DNA of 64,000 bases from Bryobacterales bacterium (GCA_028819215.1 JAPPMG010000100.1:62001-126000); one strand, 5' to 3'. Shown: positions 37,410 to 49,968, counted from the stretch's first letter. Program-made: numbers and translations. The notes: a model not told the origin generated them from the sequence alone.

Positions 37410-40357
37410 CAGAACACGTGTAGGAACTCGTTGGAGTTTAGAATCGCCCGGCTGAGCGCTTCTAGGCCGTGCTGCTCAAGGAACTCAGTCGCAGCCCGCC
37501 TTTCCGCGGCGCTTGGCTCTCTGACGTAAGCCCGTCGCCAAGCGGCGTCGACGAAGCCAGCTTCGTCTCCGCCGGATCGGGTTTCGACTAGTGCCGCGAA
37601 GGATGAGGCTTGGTCCACTACGAAGGTGCTGTTGAGCAAAGTCAACGCCTGTAGCGGAGAGGTGGTCGTGATGCGCTTGGGAGCGGGAAGGGACGTCTCT
37701 GGGCAGTCGAACTCACCTAGCAATTCCGGCTTCACTGAGCGAGCGTGCTGGTGGTAGATCCCGCGACGGTATGTGTCCGGCGAAAACTCTCCGAGCGGGT
37801 AGTAGGTCGCCACGTTGTCGACGGTATACCGATATAACCGGAAACCCGGACCGCCCATGCGCCGGTTTAGATTCCCGCTCGTCTGCAAGATGGCGTCGCG
37901 CAACTCCTCGGCCCCTAGGCGTCTGGGCGGGAAGCGCCACAGAAACAGCCCGTCGCTGTCTATCTGGGCCGCATCCCTGCGAAACGTGCTGGACTGTCGG
38001 TAGGCCGCCGAGAGCACGATTTCTCGGTGCAGGGGCTTGAGCCGCCAGTGGTGGGTGTGGATCAAGCGATGGGCCAGCCAGTCCAGCAGCTCGGGATGCG
38101 ATGGCATGCCCCCGTTCACACCGAAATCACTGGGGTTGTGCAGGAACGGCTGCCCGAAGTGGTGCATCCACACTCGATTTACGATGACCCGTGCGGCTAG
38201 TACGTTGTCGTCTGAAGCAATCCACTTGGCCAGTGCCAATCGCCGCTCCCCTTCGGGCGCGTCCACGGCCAGTTCGAATCCCGCCAGCAGGCCCGAGAGC
38301 GTGCTGAGGCTTCCCGGTGCGACTTCGGCACCTTCGTTCATGGGATCACCGCGCACCATCACGAAGGACGGCCTGTCCGGTTGCTGAAACCGGCCCAAGA
38401 ACGCTTGCTGGGGCTTGGGGAGCCTTGCCAAGACCCGCTCGGCCTTTCGTTGGACTTCCTCCAGACGGTCCCAGCGAAGCCTCTCGTCGGCGCTGAACAC
38501 GGCGCGTAGCAAGAGGCGCTCTTGGTCAGCCTTTGCATAGGGTAGGCGGCCCTCGGAAGATGCGACGGTGCTCCACGAATCTCCGTCCAGTGACACCGAG
38601 ATTTCGTATTCTTCTGGCTGGGGTGGTCCGAACCGCCCGCCGAAACCACCTAAGCGGTCCGAGGACCACTCGATCCGATCAATCCGCTCCGGCTGCGCCA
38701 GTTCGATCTGAATCCAAGCTGGCATGCCGTTAGTCGAAATCCAGCGCCTGTCGTGCTTGCCGTCGACGAGGTTCGCCGGAGAGTATGTGTCCGGGCTGGC
38801 AGAATCGACCCGCGTCCCACTCACAGCTACGTTCCTGTCGAGTGCGACGTTGCGGCCGGAGTCGTTCGCGGCAAAGATCGCGATCTCATCTAGGTCCACG
38901 CGGTTGCGATTGCCAGTAGCCCGGTCGACCCGCATCCGCACGAACCTCGCCACAACGGGGTCGAACGTCTCTTCCGTGCCGGACTGGTCGACTCGTGGCC
39001 GGTACTGACGAAGAATGGCTTCCCGGCTGGCATCGACGCGCTCAGCGACCGCCTTGCGCAGGGCCTCAAGTCCAGCCTTGGCGTCGTTGATCTGCTCGTC
39101 AAGGCGCTCGCTGGCGGATGCGAACTCTGCCACCCTTGCCGGATTGTCCCAAGTGCGATCACCGTGCGACACGCCCGCGAATACCGCTTGCATGCGGTAG
39201 TAGTCCTCGTTGCTGATCGGATCGAACTTGTGGTCGTGGCAGCGAGCGCAGTGGACGGTCAGGCCGAGAAACGCAGAAGCGGTCCCCATGATCATGTCGT
39301 CGAGGTGATTGGCGCGTTTCTGGGCTTCCCCGGCAGGGTTCTTGATACCGACGGTATCGTGCGGGCCGGCCACAAGGAATCCGGTTGCCGCTTGAGCGAG
39401 GCGATCGTCCGGAGCAAGCTGGTCGCCCGCCAGTTGCTCCAGGATCATCCGGTTATACGGCTTGTCCTCGTTGAACGAGCGGATGACCCAGTCGCGGTAG
39501 GGCCAAGCGTTGTCGCGCAGATGGTTCTGCTCGTAGCCATTGCTCTCCCCAAAACGCGCAACGTCCAACCAGTGCCGCCCCCAGCGCTCACCGTAGGCCG
39601 GCGATGCGAGCAGCCGATCAACCAGCTTGGGATAGGCTTCGGGATCGTGATCGCTGGCGAACGACTCCACCTCTGCGGGTTCGGGCGGAAGCCCGGTCAA
39701 GTCGAAACTCAGCCTTCTTATTAAAGTTTTCCTGTCAGATAGGTCGGATGGCTTAAGGCCCTGCGACTGCATGGCGCGAAGCAGGAAGCCGTCGATGGCG
39801 TTTCGTTCCCAGTGGCCCGCTGGCGCAGGCTCGCTTTCGACGCGGAACGGTTGCAGCGACCACCACGTTTGCTCTGACTCCGCCTGCGATTCGCCGGCAT
39901 CGTCGGTGGCTCCTGCGGAGATCCAGTCCCGAATTAACGCTATCTCAGAACTGGTGAGGTGTTCCCCTGCCAGGGGCATCTCCGGCTTGTCGCCGACCAC
40001 CTTGGCCAGCAGCAGGCTGCCTTCAGGGTCGCTTGGGGCGACGGCGGGGCCGCTCTCACCGCCAACGAGCAGTCCTGCGGCGCTGCCGAGGCGCAAGCCC
40101 TTCTGCGCCTGGGTGCCCTGATGGCACACCACACACTTGCGTTCCAGAATGGGCAGGACATCCTTCGCGAAGGAGGCTTCATCCGCACGTGCCGGCGCAG
40201 TCGCCAGAGTAATGATCGGCAGGAATGCGCCGGCAATCGAGCGCAATGCCTTGCGGTCGGTTAGTGCCACCGCGAAGCGGTACAGAGTCTGCAACGGAAC
40301 AGCCGCCAGAGCACACATTATAGTTTGAGCGGAGCGGCTCCAAGCGCCGCGCGGCAC
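37409..40357 (-). CDS. Planctomycete-type cytochrome c / DUF1549 / DUF1553 protein with discoidin-like insert
   Basis: DVLPILERKCVVCHQGTQ, TLIRRLSFDLTGLPP, YGERWGRHWLDVARFGESNGYE, CARCHDHKFDPI, NRVWMHHFG. Start uncertain. Confidence 0.9.
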   Translation of the reverse strand: MPRGAWSRSAQTIMCALAAVPLQTLYRFAVALTDRKALRSIAGAFLPIITLATAPARADEASFAKDVLPILERKCVVCHQGTQAQKGLRLGSAAGLLVGGESGPAVAPSDPEGSLLLAKVVGDKPEMPLAGEHLTSSEIALIRDWISAGATDDAGESQAESEQTWWSLQPFRVESEPAPAGHWERNAIDGFLLRAMQSQGLKPSDLSDRKTLIRRLSFDLTGLPPEPAEVESFASDHDPEAYPKLVDRLLASPAYGERWGRHWLDVARFGESNGYEQNHLRDNAWPYRDWVIRSFNEDKPYNRMILEQLAGDQLAPDDRLAQAATGFLVAGPHDTVGIKNPAGEAQKRANHLDDMIMGTASAFLGLTVHCARCHDHKFDPISNEDYYRMQAVFAGVSHGDRTWDNPARVAEFASASERLDEQINDAKAGLEALRKAVAERVDASREAILRQYRPRVDQSGTEETFDPVVARFVRMRVDRATGNRNRVDLDEIAIFAANDSGRNVALDRNVAVSGTRVDSASPDTYSPANLVDGKHDRRWISTNGMPAWIQIELAQPERIDRIEWSSDRLGGFGGRFGPPQPEEYEISVSLDGDSWSTVASSEGRLPYAKADQERLLLRAVFSADERLRWDRLEEVQRKAERVLARLPKPQQAFLGRFQQPDRPSFVMVRGDPMNEGAEVAPGSLSTLSGLLAGFELAVDAPEGERRLALAKWIASDDNVLAARVIVNRVWMHHFGQPFLHNPSDFGVNGGMPSHPELLDWLAHRLIHTHHWRLKPLHREIVLSAAYRQSSTFRRDAAQIDSDGLFLWRFPPRRLGAEELRDAILQTSGNLNRRMGGPGFRLYRYTVDNVATYYPLGEFSPDTYRRGIYHQHARSVKPELLGEFDCPETSLPAPKRITTTSPLQALTLLNSTFVVDQASSFAALVETRSGGDEAGFVDAAWRRAYVREPSAAERRAATEFLEQHGLEALSRAILNSNEFLHVF

Positions 40358-40393
40358 GCCTTTCCGAGCGGCGAGATCGGGGCGAGAGTCGGG

Positions 40394-43300
40394 TCAGAAC
40401 ACGAGGCGGAGTCCGAATCGTGCCGTGATCGGGTCCAAGAACCGGTTCCTCATCAGGAAGCGGGGATCTTGGATGGCGCCCTGCGAGGCCGCGATGGCCT
40501 GATAGTCATAGCCGTTCAAGACTTGCGAGACAGGATCGCCGGGCTGCCACAGCGGCAGGGTCTGGCGGTACAGGCTGCGGAATGTCCGCAATGCAGTCTT
40601 CTGGTTGAAGGCGTTGATGACATTAAAGTTCAGCTCGAACCACCTGCTCTCGTCAGAAAACGGGTAGAAGCGCTGGATCACGGAGAGGTCGGTCTGCGTC
40701 CAAGCCGGGTTCCTGCCATCGCTGCCGCGATTGTCCACCAGGACATCGACATGCTCCAGATCGACCGTGCGGCTGATCGGCGTACCGCTCATGGCGCGGA
40801 AGAATCCTCCGATTTCCATCTTCCATGGCGTGATGTAGGCCCAGTTGGCCTTGAACTGGTGTGGTCTGTCCGTGCCCAGCGGCCCGTCGACAAAGTTGCC
40901 CTTCGAGTCGTAGTTCAGAAACCACAAGTCGAAGTCCCGGTCCACGTTCGGACTCAGACGCCCGTTCTCGTCGGAACTTCCCAAGCCCGAGTAGAGGCCG
41001 CGCAGCCGCGAATACACATAGGCGAAGTCGGCCAGCCAGTTGTTGCGGAAAGCCTTCCGAAGACGGGCCTCCAGGGCGTCATAGGTGCGTTTGGGAACGG
41101 GCGTGGGCGGCAGGCCGACCTCGGTGAATCTGTCGACCGAGAGGCCTCGGCCCGGATTGGTGATGTAGTAGGCCTCCCCTGCCGGAGTCTGGCGGCCCAC
41201 GTCCTCGATTGCTGTGTCAAGGTTCTTGCGCGTATACCGGAACGACAGCACGGAATTCGCCGCGACCTCGTACTCCAGCCCGAGCACAGTCCCCGTCATG
41301 CGCATCGGCCTGAGATCGGGATCGAGATCTTCAAACGACGGAATCCGCCAATTCCTGGTCTCCAGAAAAGTCCCCGGGTAGCTCGCTTGGCCCGATAACC
41401 CTCCGATCCGGCTCCAGTCCAGCGTGCTGTCGTCCATCAGGTAGTAGTGGCTCAGCCACTTAAAGCCGCCGAACGATCCTTGGGCCATTTCCAGCTTCAT
41501 GGCATCGTAGAACCTTCCCCAACTGCCGACGAGCTTCAGCTTGGCGTTGCCGAGCACGTCATAGGCGAACCCGACGCGGGGTGCGATCTTGTCGAAGAAG
41601 TTCCACTTGAAGGCTGCTCCCGAGAATTCGGGCAGGTCGCTGAACGATGGGATTTCCTCCCGCTCCATCCGCAAGCCGAGATTGAGCGTGAGAGCTCCGC
41701 TGACCGTCCACGAGTCCTGCACGAACAGCGCGTGCCGGTTCGTGCCCACCTTGGCGACGACTCCGAAGGGAGAACGCAGCTCGTAGTATCCGCACGGCTC
41801 GTGGACCATGCCGTCCGGGCCGGTGCAGCTGCTGGTGCGGATGGTACCGTCCACCATGGTGTACGGGCGGGTGTAGCGGTACAGCAAATAGTCGTACTTG
41901 TAGGAATCGTTGATGTCATGCGCGAGCCCGCTGAGCTGCCAACCGAAGCGCAGATTGTGCTGCTGGCCGGCAACGTTAGCCAGAGAGCTGGCGGTGACTG
42001 ACACCGTGCTCTTCTTCTGGAAGTCTTGCGACGTTTCGAAACTCGCCCCGTGACTGATCGAGTAGAAGCCCCGTGGCCGGTACAGCGGACTGTCCGCCGC
42101 GAAGCCGATCAGTCCCGGCGATTCAACGAACCTGTGGCGAACCTGCTGCGGTCCGAGGAGCTGCTCGGTCTGGATCGCGTTCAGGCCCCAGCGGACATCC
42201 AACACGAAAGTCGGTGTCGGCGTGAACAGCGCCGCCCCGGCAAGGGTGTAACCGGGGTATTCGTAACCTTCTTCTGACCACTGAAAGTCTGGGTTGGAGG
42301 TGCCGTCGAGATTGGGCAGCCCGCCTTTCCATTTCGCCGAATCCGAGGCCCACGAGGCCATCAGGCGGACGTTCTGGGCGGGCTGAGCGTCGATCTTCGA
42401 AGTCGTGCTGCGCAATCGGTCGTTGCGCTCGAACACGCCGGACTCTCCCGACGTGAACGTCACGGCTCGCGACCGGTTGCGCACTTGCGGCAGCAAGGCG
42501 CCGAAGAACCAAGCCCGATTGCGCCAAACTGGGCCGCCAACGGTGAACCCGAACTCGTTGGTGACCATCTCGTCTTCCGGGTCGTAGACGTATTCCGCGA
42601 CGGCAGTGTCTTGAGCCGGATCCAGACGCAATCGCTGGTTGGGTGCCCCGTTCAGGGCACTCCCGCTGCCGTACCACAGCAGGCTCCCGTGAAACTCGTT
42701 GGACCCGCTCTTGGTCTGGACGCTGAGCACTCCACCCATCGCCCCGCCGAATTCCGCCTCGTATCCGGCAGTCTTGAGCTGGAATTCTTGCACCGTCTCA
42801 ACGCGCAAATTCTGGTTGTTGAGGCCGTTATACATGCTTGTGGTGTCTATGCCATCGACATAGAAGACGTTCTCCGCCCCTGACGATCCGTCGACCGAGA
42901 TTCCGCGCACATTCCGCCCTTTGTGGCTGACATTGCCTGCCAAGGCTTCGATGTTGACGCTTGGGGTGTAGCGCGCGTAGTCCGTGAAATCGCGCCCGCC
43001 GGCGGCATCGGTCAGCCGGTCGCCTGAGAACACAGTGGACTGCTCGCTCTTGAACGTATCGATGACTGCCGTGCCGGCCTCGACCACGATCGTGCTGTCG
43101 AGCTGGCCGACCTCGAGCGGCATCTCTACCAGAAACGTACGGCCGATCTGGACCGAGGCGTTCGCGTTCACTGCCGTTTGAAAGTCCTCGGCTTGGACCG
43201 TCACCGTGTAGTCGCCCGGCGGGAAGTTGCCATTGAAAACCATGCCCTGCTCGTCCGTAGTGCCTCGGGCAGGGCGGATCAAGGCCGGGCTGCGGAACTC

Positions 43301-43447
43301 GACTTCGGCGCCTGGAATCGCGCCGCCCGTCTGGTCGGTGACCAGAACGCGCAACCCGCCCACCTGCTGCTGGGCTACTCCACGGCCTTGAGTCGCAATT
43401 AAGCAAATAGCGAATACTAGGAATCGTGCAATCGTTAGACGATACAT
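40394..43447 (-). CDS. TonB-dependent receptor (Oar-like)
   Basis: LRVLVTDQTGGAIPGAEVEFRS, plug RNVRGISVDGSSGAENVFYVDGIDTTSMYNGLNNQNLRVETVQEFQLKTAGYEAEFGGAMGGVLSVQTKSGSNEFHG, ends RFGLRLVF. Confidence 0.93.
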   Translation of the reverse strand: MYRLTIARFLVFAICLIATQGRGVAQQQVGGLRVLVTDQTGGAIPGAEVEFRSPALIRPARGTTDEQGMVFNGNFPPGDYTVTVQAEDFQTAVNANASVQIGRTFLVEMPLEVGQLDSTIVVEAGTAVIDTFKSEQSTVFSGDRLTDAAGGRDFTDYARYTPSVNIEALAGNVSHKGRNVRGISVDGSSGAENVFYVDGIDTTSMYNGLNNQNLRVETVQEFQLKTAGYEAEFGGAMGGVLSVQTKSGSNEFHGSLLWYGSGSALNGAPNQRLRLDPAQDTAVAEYVYDPEDEMVTNEFGFTVGGPVWRNRAWFFGALLPQVRNRSRAVTFTSGESGVFERNDRLRSTTSKIDAQPAQNVRLMASWASDSAKWKGGLPNLDGTSNPDFQWSEEGYEYPGYTLAGAALFTPTPTFVLDVRWGLNAIQTEQLLGPQQVRHRFVESPGLIGFAADSPLYRPRGFYSISHGASFETSQDFQKKSTVSVTASSLANVAGQQHNLRFGWQLSGLAHDINDSYKYDYLLYRYTRPYTMVDGTIRTSSCTGPDGMVHEPCGYYELRSPFGVVAKVGTNRHALFVQDSWTVSGALTLNLGLRMEREEIPSFSDLPEFSGAAFKWNFFDKIAPRVGFAYDVLGNAKLKLVGSWGRFYDAMKLEMAQGSFGGFKWLSHYYLMDDSTLDWSRIGGLSGQASYPGTFLETRNWRIPSFEDLDPDLRPMRMTGTVLGLEYEVAANSVLSFRYTRKNLDTAIEDVGRQTPAGEAYYITNPGRGLSVDRFTEVGLPPTPVPKRTYDALEARLRKAFRNNWLADFAYVYSRLRGLYSGLGSSDENGRLSPNVDRDFDLWFLNYDSKGNFVDGPLGTDRPHQFKANWAYITPWKMEIGGFFRAMSGTPISRTVDLEHVDVLVDNRGSDGRNPAWTQTDLSVIQRFYPFSDESRWFELNFNVINAFNQKTALRTFRSLYRQTLPLWQPGDPVSQVLNGYDYQAIAASQGAIQDPRFLMRNRFLDPITARFGLRLVF

Positions 43448-43557
43448 TGATTGTCAGATGGTATTACACCTGTCCTTGTAGGGACTCAGGTCAAGTCTTG
43501 TCTGATAAACCAGCAGCGCCAGCCAAGGTCAGCCGGTCGGGCAGCGGAGGAGTGCGC

Positions 43558-45327
43558 ATGCCGAGACAGGCTAGGCGGGGCACGCGATTGACTAGCTGGT
43601 GGGCCGGCTGTTTCCTGCTCGGGATGGCGGCGTCGCTGGCTGCTCAGCCAGTGCTCGTGCTGGACCAAACGAAGGAACCTCCGTCATGGGCAGTTGCCGA
43701 GCGCCATCTCCTCGAGGCTGCGTCCGACGGTGTGCAAGCCTTCTTCGACCGCTTCGTGGACTCCCGCGGCTACCTGAAATGCGTTGAGCGCTGGGGCGGA
43801 AACGACGGGGCCGATGACGCGATGGAGAATTTCGGGGGCTGGACGCTGTTGTATGCGCTCGGGGGACGGGAGTCAGTACTCGACCTTTACAAGCGAGCTT
43901 GGGAGGGCCATATCCGCCAGTACACGCAGGCTCGTGCCCCCGGCATCGAAATGGCCGAGAACGGCATGTACTGGCGGGAGTTCGTCACGTCATTTGACTG
44001 GGAGCACACAGGGGAGGCGCTGGCCGCGTTCCACTTATACGGATTGGCTGCGCCCGGGGATCCGCTGTACCGGACTAGGACGACGCGGTTCGCCGACTTC
44101 TATACGGGAGACGATCCGGACGCCGATAACTACGACCGGGACCTAAAGATCATCAAGAGCCTCCATAACGGCAGCAGGGGGGCCAAGCTGACTCCAGCGA
44201 CTGAGATGGATTGGGGTGGGTTGCCCGTCGACGGCGCACCAGAGCGCCTGACCCGCTACTCCACTGCGTCGAACATCCGAGGCGATCACTCGCTGAACCT
44301 CTGTGCCACCGCCCTAGGCTTCAACGCCTTCGCACTCACGGGAGAGCAGCGGTATCGCGACTGGGCTGTGGAGTATGCCCGTGCGTGGCATGACAGGGTC
44401 AACGAGAACGGCGGGAACATCCCGACCAACATCGGCCTGGACGGAACGATCGGCGGGGAGTGGGACGGTAAGTGGTACGGCGGCGTGTTCGGATGGAACT
44501 TCTGGCCGCAGTCCGATGGACGCAACTACTTCATCCGCGGGCCTCGCATTGCCTTCGGCATCGGCGTCATGTTGACGGGAGATTCTGGCTTCGTGGAGCC
44601 GCTTCGCCGTCAGGTCGCCAACTTGTACGCGGCAAAGAGAACAGAGCGTGGTCGCGTGCTGTTGCCGAGAAAGCACGGGGACGACGGCTTCTACGGCTAC
44701 ACGCCGAGCCAGCACCTGGATGTCCAGCGCGACGTGTACCTCTTCACATTCGATCGGTCCGACCTTGAGGGGCTCGCCGACGATCCATGGATCCGGTACC
44801 TCGACGGGGACAACCCGAACTATCCGACGCAAGCGCTGCAGGCCGACCTGAGCGCGATCCGGGCGCGGCTCGATGCTATGCGGAACGACGATTCAATCGA
44901 CTACGAGCGCCCCTCGGACTATACGCAGCGATTCAATCCAGCCGTCACCAATTCGCTCTTGGAACTCGCCCTCGGCGCGAACCCACCTGGACGGGCAGGC
45001 AATATCCTGCATGCCCGATTGTTCTATTACGATCCCGCTCGGAAGCGGCCCGGCTTGCCGGAGCAAGTGGCCGCCCTCGTTAACGCCATCACTCCGTCCA
45101 GCGTTCGCGTCCATCTGGTGAACCTCGACCCGACTCGGGCGCGTCGCCTGATCGTGCAGGCCGGGGCGTACGGCGAGCATCGCTTCGCCGACGTGCGCAC
45201 TCGAGACGCTTCCGTTCGCGTCGGGGGCGATCGATTCGAGGTCCTCCTCGAGCCGGGGGCCAGCGGCATCCTGGAGATTGACATGGCTCTGTTTGCAAAT
45301 CAGCCGGCTTTTCGCGACCTTCCGTGA
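43558..45327 (+). CDS. Secreted alpha/alpha-toroid-like protein of unknown function
   Basis: ATG at 43558 with signal peptide (WWAGCFLLGMAASLAAQ); DDAMENFGGWTLLYALGG, RGDHSLNLCATALGFNAFALTGEQRYRDWAVEYARAW, IPTNIGLDGTIGGEWDGKWYGGVFGWNFWP resemble six-hairpin glycosidase/lyase repeats. Confidence 0.65.
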   Translation: MPRQARRGTRLTSWWAGCFLLGMAASLAAQPVLVLDQTKEPPSWAVAERHLLEAASDGVQAFFDRFVDSRGYLKCVERWGGNDGADDAMENFGGWTLLYALGGRESVLDLYKRAWEGHIRQYTQARAPGIEMAENGMYWREFVTSFDWEHTGEALAAFHLYGLAAPGDPLYRTRTTRFADFYTGDDPDADNYDRDLKIIKSLHNGSRGAKLTPATEMDWGGLPVDGAPERLTRYSTASNIRGDHSLNLCATALGFNAFALTGEQRYRDWAVEYARAWHDRVNENGGNIPTNIGLDGTIGGEWDGKWYGGVFGWNFWPQSDGRNYFIRGPRIAFGIGVMLTGDSGFVEPLRRQVANLYAAKRTERGRVLLPRKHGDDGFYGYTPSQHLDVQRDVYLFTFDRSDLEGLADDPWIRYLDGDNPNYPTQALQADLSAIRARLDAMRNDDSIDYERPSDYTQRFNPAVTNSLLELALGANPPGRAGNILHARLFYYDPARKRPGLPEQVAALVNAITPSSVRVHLVNLDPTRARRLIVQAGAYGEHRFADVRTRDASVRVGGDRFEVLLEPGASGILEIDMALFANQPAFRDLP

Positions 45328-45655
45328 CCGGGGCCAGCTGGAAGGACGCATGCGGCGAGCCACGAATGCACGTTGCTAGCTCGGCTTGACCGTTGAGGCG
45401 CCCCTCTCCGTGCCTGCCGTCGGCGGGACTGGAACTGTCTGCCGCAGGCGAATTGCCAGCAAGCCGGCACCGACCCTTGTCGCGAGCACTTACCCCTCAT
45501 CCGGCGGTCGGAGCAAGTAAGGCCACTTTCGCGTAGTCCGTTGCGGTGCCTGTGCCACACGCCCCCCGGTCGGGATCGCACTCCTGCGTGCGCTAGGCAC
45601 TTCGGGGTCGGCAGGCACGTTTGGATTGTGCCCGCATGGCGTTGAAGCGAACGCC

Positions 45656-45675
45656 CGTCTCAGTACACTGAGACG
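45656..45675. promoter_or_regulatory. Perfect palindrome abutting the uvrB start codon, candidate operator
   Basis: cgtctcagt-ac-actgagacg, 9-bp arms, ending 2 nt before the ATG at 45678. Confidence 0.5.
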
Positions 45676-45677
45676 AG

Positions 45678-47678
<2,001 letters not shown>

Positions 47679-47721
47679 GGCGGTTGCAGCCTACCTATAC
47701 TGAGAGTGGCAGGTAAGGTCG

Positions 47722-48939
47722 ATGAGCGACCAGAGCACAGTATTGCTGGGCGTCACCGGCGGGATCGCCGCATACAAGTCGGCTGAATTGGTGCGGGCTC
47801 TCCAAGCGGAGGGGCACGCAGTGCAGGCAGTGCTGACGAAGGCTGCCACCAAGTTCATCACTCCTCTCACTATCGCTTCCTTGACTGGCAACAAGGTCAT
47901 CACGGACCTGTTCGACGAGAGTTCTCCTGACGAAACGCTGCACAGCGCCATTGCCCACATTGATGTCGCTCAGCGCGCCGATGTCCTGCTTGTCGCGCCC
48001 GCGTCGGCGGACATGCTCGCAAAGTTCGCGCTGGGGCTCGCCGACGACTTCCTCAGCACGGCCCATCTTGCCTTTCGAGGGCCGCTCGTGCTGGCACCGG
48101 CCATGAATACGAACATGTGGGAGCATCCCGCGACTCGCGAGAACCTTGCCGCCCTCCGGACGCGCGGCGCTCGGATAGTCGAGCCGGGCATCGGAGAACT
48201 CGCCTGTGGCACGGTCGGGCCCGGTCGGCTGGCGGAGTTGGGCGACATCGTCGCTGCCGTGCGTTCGGTTCTGCAAGCTAGGGGCGATCTTCAGAACGAG
48301 TGCGTATTGGTCACTGCAGGACCCACGCGAGAGGCGTTGGATCCGGTCCGCTATATTTCGAATCGCTCTAGCGGGCGGATGGGCTTCGCTCTCGCAAGCG
48401 AGGCGGCTAGGCGCGGAGCGCGGGTGATTCTGGTCGCCGGCCCCGTAGCCCTGCCAACACCTCCTGGATGCGAGCGCATCGATGTGGAGAGCGCTGCCGA
48501 AATGCACCAGGCCGTGATGCAACATTTGGGAGAGGCCAGCTTCGCGGTGATGGCAGCCGCCGTGGCGGACTATCGACCCGATCACGCAGCCGCCAGCAAG
48601 CTCAAGAAGCGAGATGGGTTGCCACAGCTGTCGCTCGAAGAGACCCCCGATATCCTACAGTCGGCCGCCGCCCACAAGGGCGACCGCGTCTTGGTTGGCT
48701 TTGCCGCAGAGACCGACGATTTGGAGGCTAACGGTCGGCGCAAGCTCCGCTCTAAGGGCTGCGACCTCATGGTGGCGAATCCCGTTGGTGGAGCCACGGG
48801 CTTCGATACAGAGCTCAACCAGGGCATGCTGCTCGCGGCCGATGGCTCGGTACAGCGACTCGATCCCATGTCCAAGGCCGAGATGGCCGGTCGGATTTTC
48901 GACGAGGCGATACGCTTGCGCAAGCGCATGGCGGCCTGA
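47722..48939 (+). CDS. coaBC: Bifunctional phosphopantothenoylcysteine decarboxylase/phosphopantothenate-cysteine ligase
   Basis: LLGVTGGIAAYKSAELVRAL, APAMNTNMWEHPATRENL, VTAGPTREALDPVRYISNRSSGRMGFALA. Confidence 0.97.
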   Translation: MSDQSTVLLGVTGGIAAYKSAELVRALQAEGHAVQAVLTKAATKFITPLTIASLTGNKVITDLFDESSPDETLHSAIAHIDVAQRADVLLVAPASADMLAKFALGLADDFLSTAHLAFRGPLVLAPAMNTNMWEHPATRENLAALRTRGARIVEPGIGELACGTVGPGRLAELGDIVAAVRSVLQARGDLQNECVLVTAGPTREALDPVRYISNRSSGRMGFALASEAARRGARVILVAGPVALPTPPGCERIDVESAAEMHQAVMQHLGEASFAVMAAAVADYRPDHAAASKLKKRDGLPQLSLEETPDILQSAAAHKGDRVLVGFAAETDDLEANGRRKLRSKGCDLMVANPVGGATGFDTELNQGMLLAADGSVQRLDPMSKAEMAGRIFDEAIRLRKRMAA

Positions 48940-48952
48940 AGCGGCTTGGGAC

Positions 48953-49753
48953 ATGTCCGAGCAAGCGCTTCGCAAGCACCTGGAGTTCTATCGGGATCTG
49001 GGCTTCGAAGAGCTATTCGTCCGATCTTCCGAGGCCGAACTAGCGCGCGCGCCCGAGGATCCGGACACGGATGCCGCTACTAGCGCAGAAGTGTCTGTAG
49101 AACGGGCTCCCGCCCCAGCGATATCTTCGGACGAATCCCCGGCTCCGCTGCCTCCGGCCTCGGACGCAGGTTCTGAGCAGCTATCTCCGTTGCAGGTCAT
49201 TCAAGCAGACATAGGCGACTGCACCCGCTGCCGCTTGCACAAGGGTCGCAAGACCATCGTGTTCGGCAGCGGCAACCCCAACGCCAAGCTCGTGTTCATC
49301 GGCGAAGGCCCCGGGGCCGACGAGGATGCTCAGGGCCTGCCGTTCGTAGGCCGGGCGGGGCAGCTGCTCACGCGCATGATCGACGGCACGTGCGAACGAA
49401 TCGGGCTGCCAATCCGGCGGCCCGATGTCTACATCTGCAACGTTGTCAAGTGCCGCCCGCCCGACAACCGCGCGCCAGAGCTGGACGAGATGGAAATCTG
49501 CGGGCAGTTCCTGTTCCGGCAAGTCAAGGCCATTCAGCCCAAGGCGATCTGCGTTCTGGGCGGGACCGCCGCCAAAGCTCTCCTCAGGCCTGGCGTGGGA
49601 ATCACGAAACTGCGCGGCAACTGGACCGAATGGGGCGGGATCCGGGTGATGCCGACCTATCACCCGTCCTATCTGTTGCGCGGGTACAACCCTGAGGGCA
49701 AGCGCCAGGCGTTCGAAGACCTCAAAGAGGTCCTCACCTACGTCTACAAGTGA
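48953..49753 (+). CDS. Family 4 (Fe-S) uracil-DNA glycosylase
   Basis: IGDCTRCRLHKGRKTIVFGSGNPNAKLVFIGEGPGADEDAQGLPFVGRAGQLLTRMI, YICNVVKCRPPDNR, MPTYHPSYLLR; Ala/Pro/acidic N-terminal linker. Confidence 0.95.
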   Translation: MSEQALRKHLEFYRDLGFEELFVRSSEAELARAPEDPDTDAATSAEVSVERAPAPAISSDESPAPLPPASDAGSEQLSPLQVIQADIGDCTRCRLHKGRKTIVFGSGNPNAKLVFIGEGPGADEDAQGLPFVGRAGQLLTRMIDGTCERIGLPIRRPDVYICNVVKCRPPDNRAPELDEMEICGQFLFRQVKAIQPKAICVLGGTAAKALLRPGVGITKLRGNWTEWGGIRVMPTYHPSYLLRGYNPEGKRQAFEDLKEVLTYVYK

Positions 49754-49968
49754 CGCCGGTCCCGGCGGAGTCGGTCCCCGGCTCGTCACGCATCTTCACG
49801 CCGACCGAGGGATTCCGCCTCACGTGCTGCGACAGCCGTGGACCTGTGTCGACCGCGCGTCGCACTCAAACGCGCGGATTCACGTCTCAGGGCACTCGGC
49901 ACGATTGGATCGGGGCGACCGAGTTGCGCGACGAACCTCTTGGAAGCCGCCACCGCCCGCGTTCCACC

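Noticed and set aside
40325-41398. 357-aa plus-strand ORF
   Set aside because: Antisense to the TonB receptor; no domain pattern.
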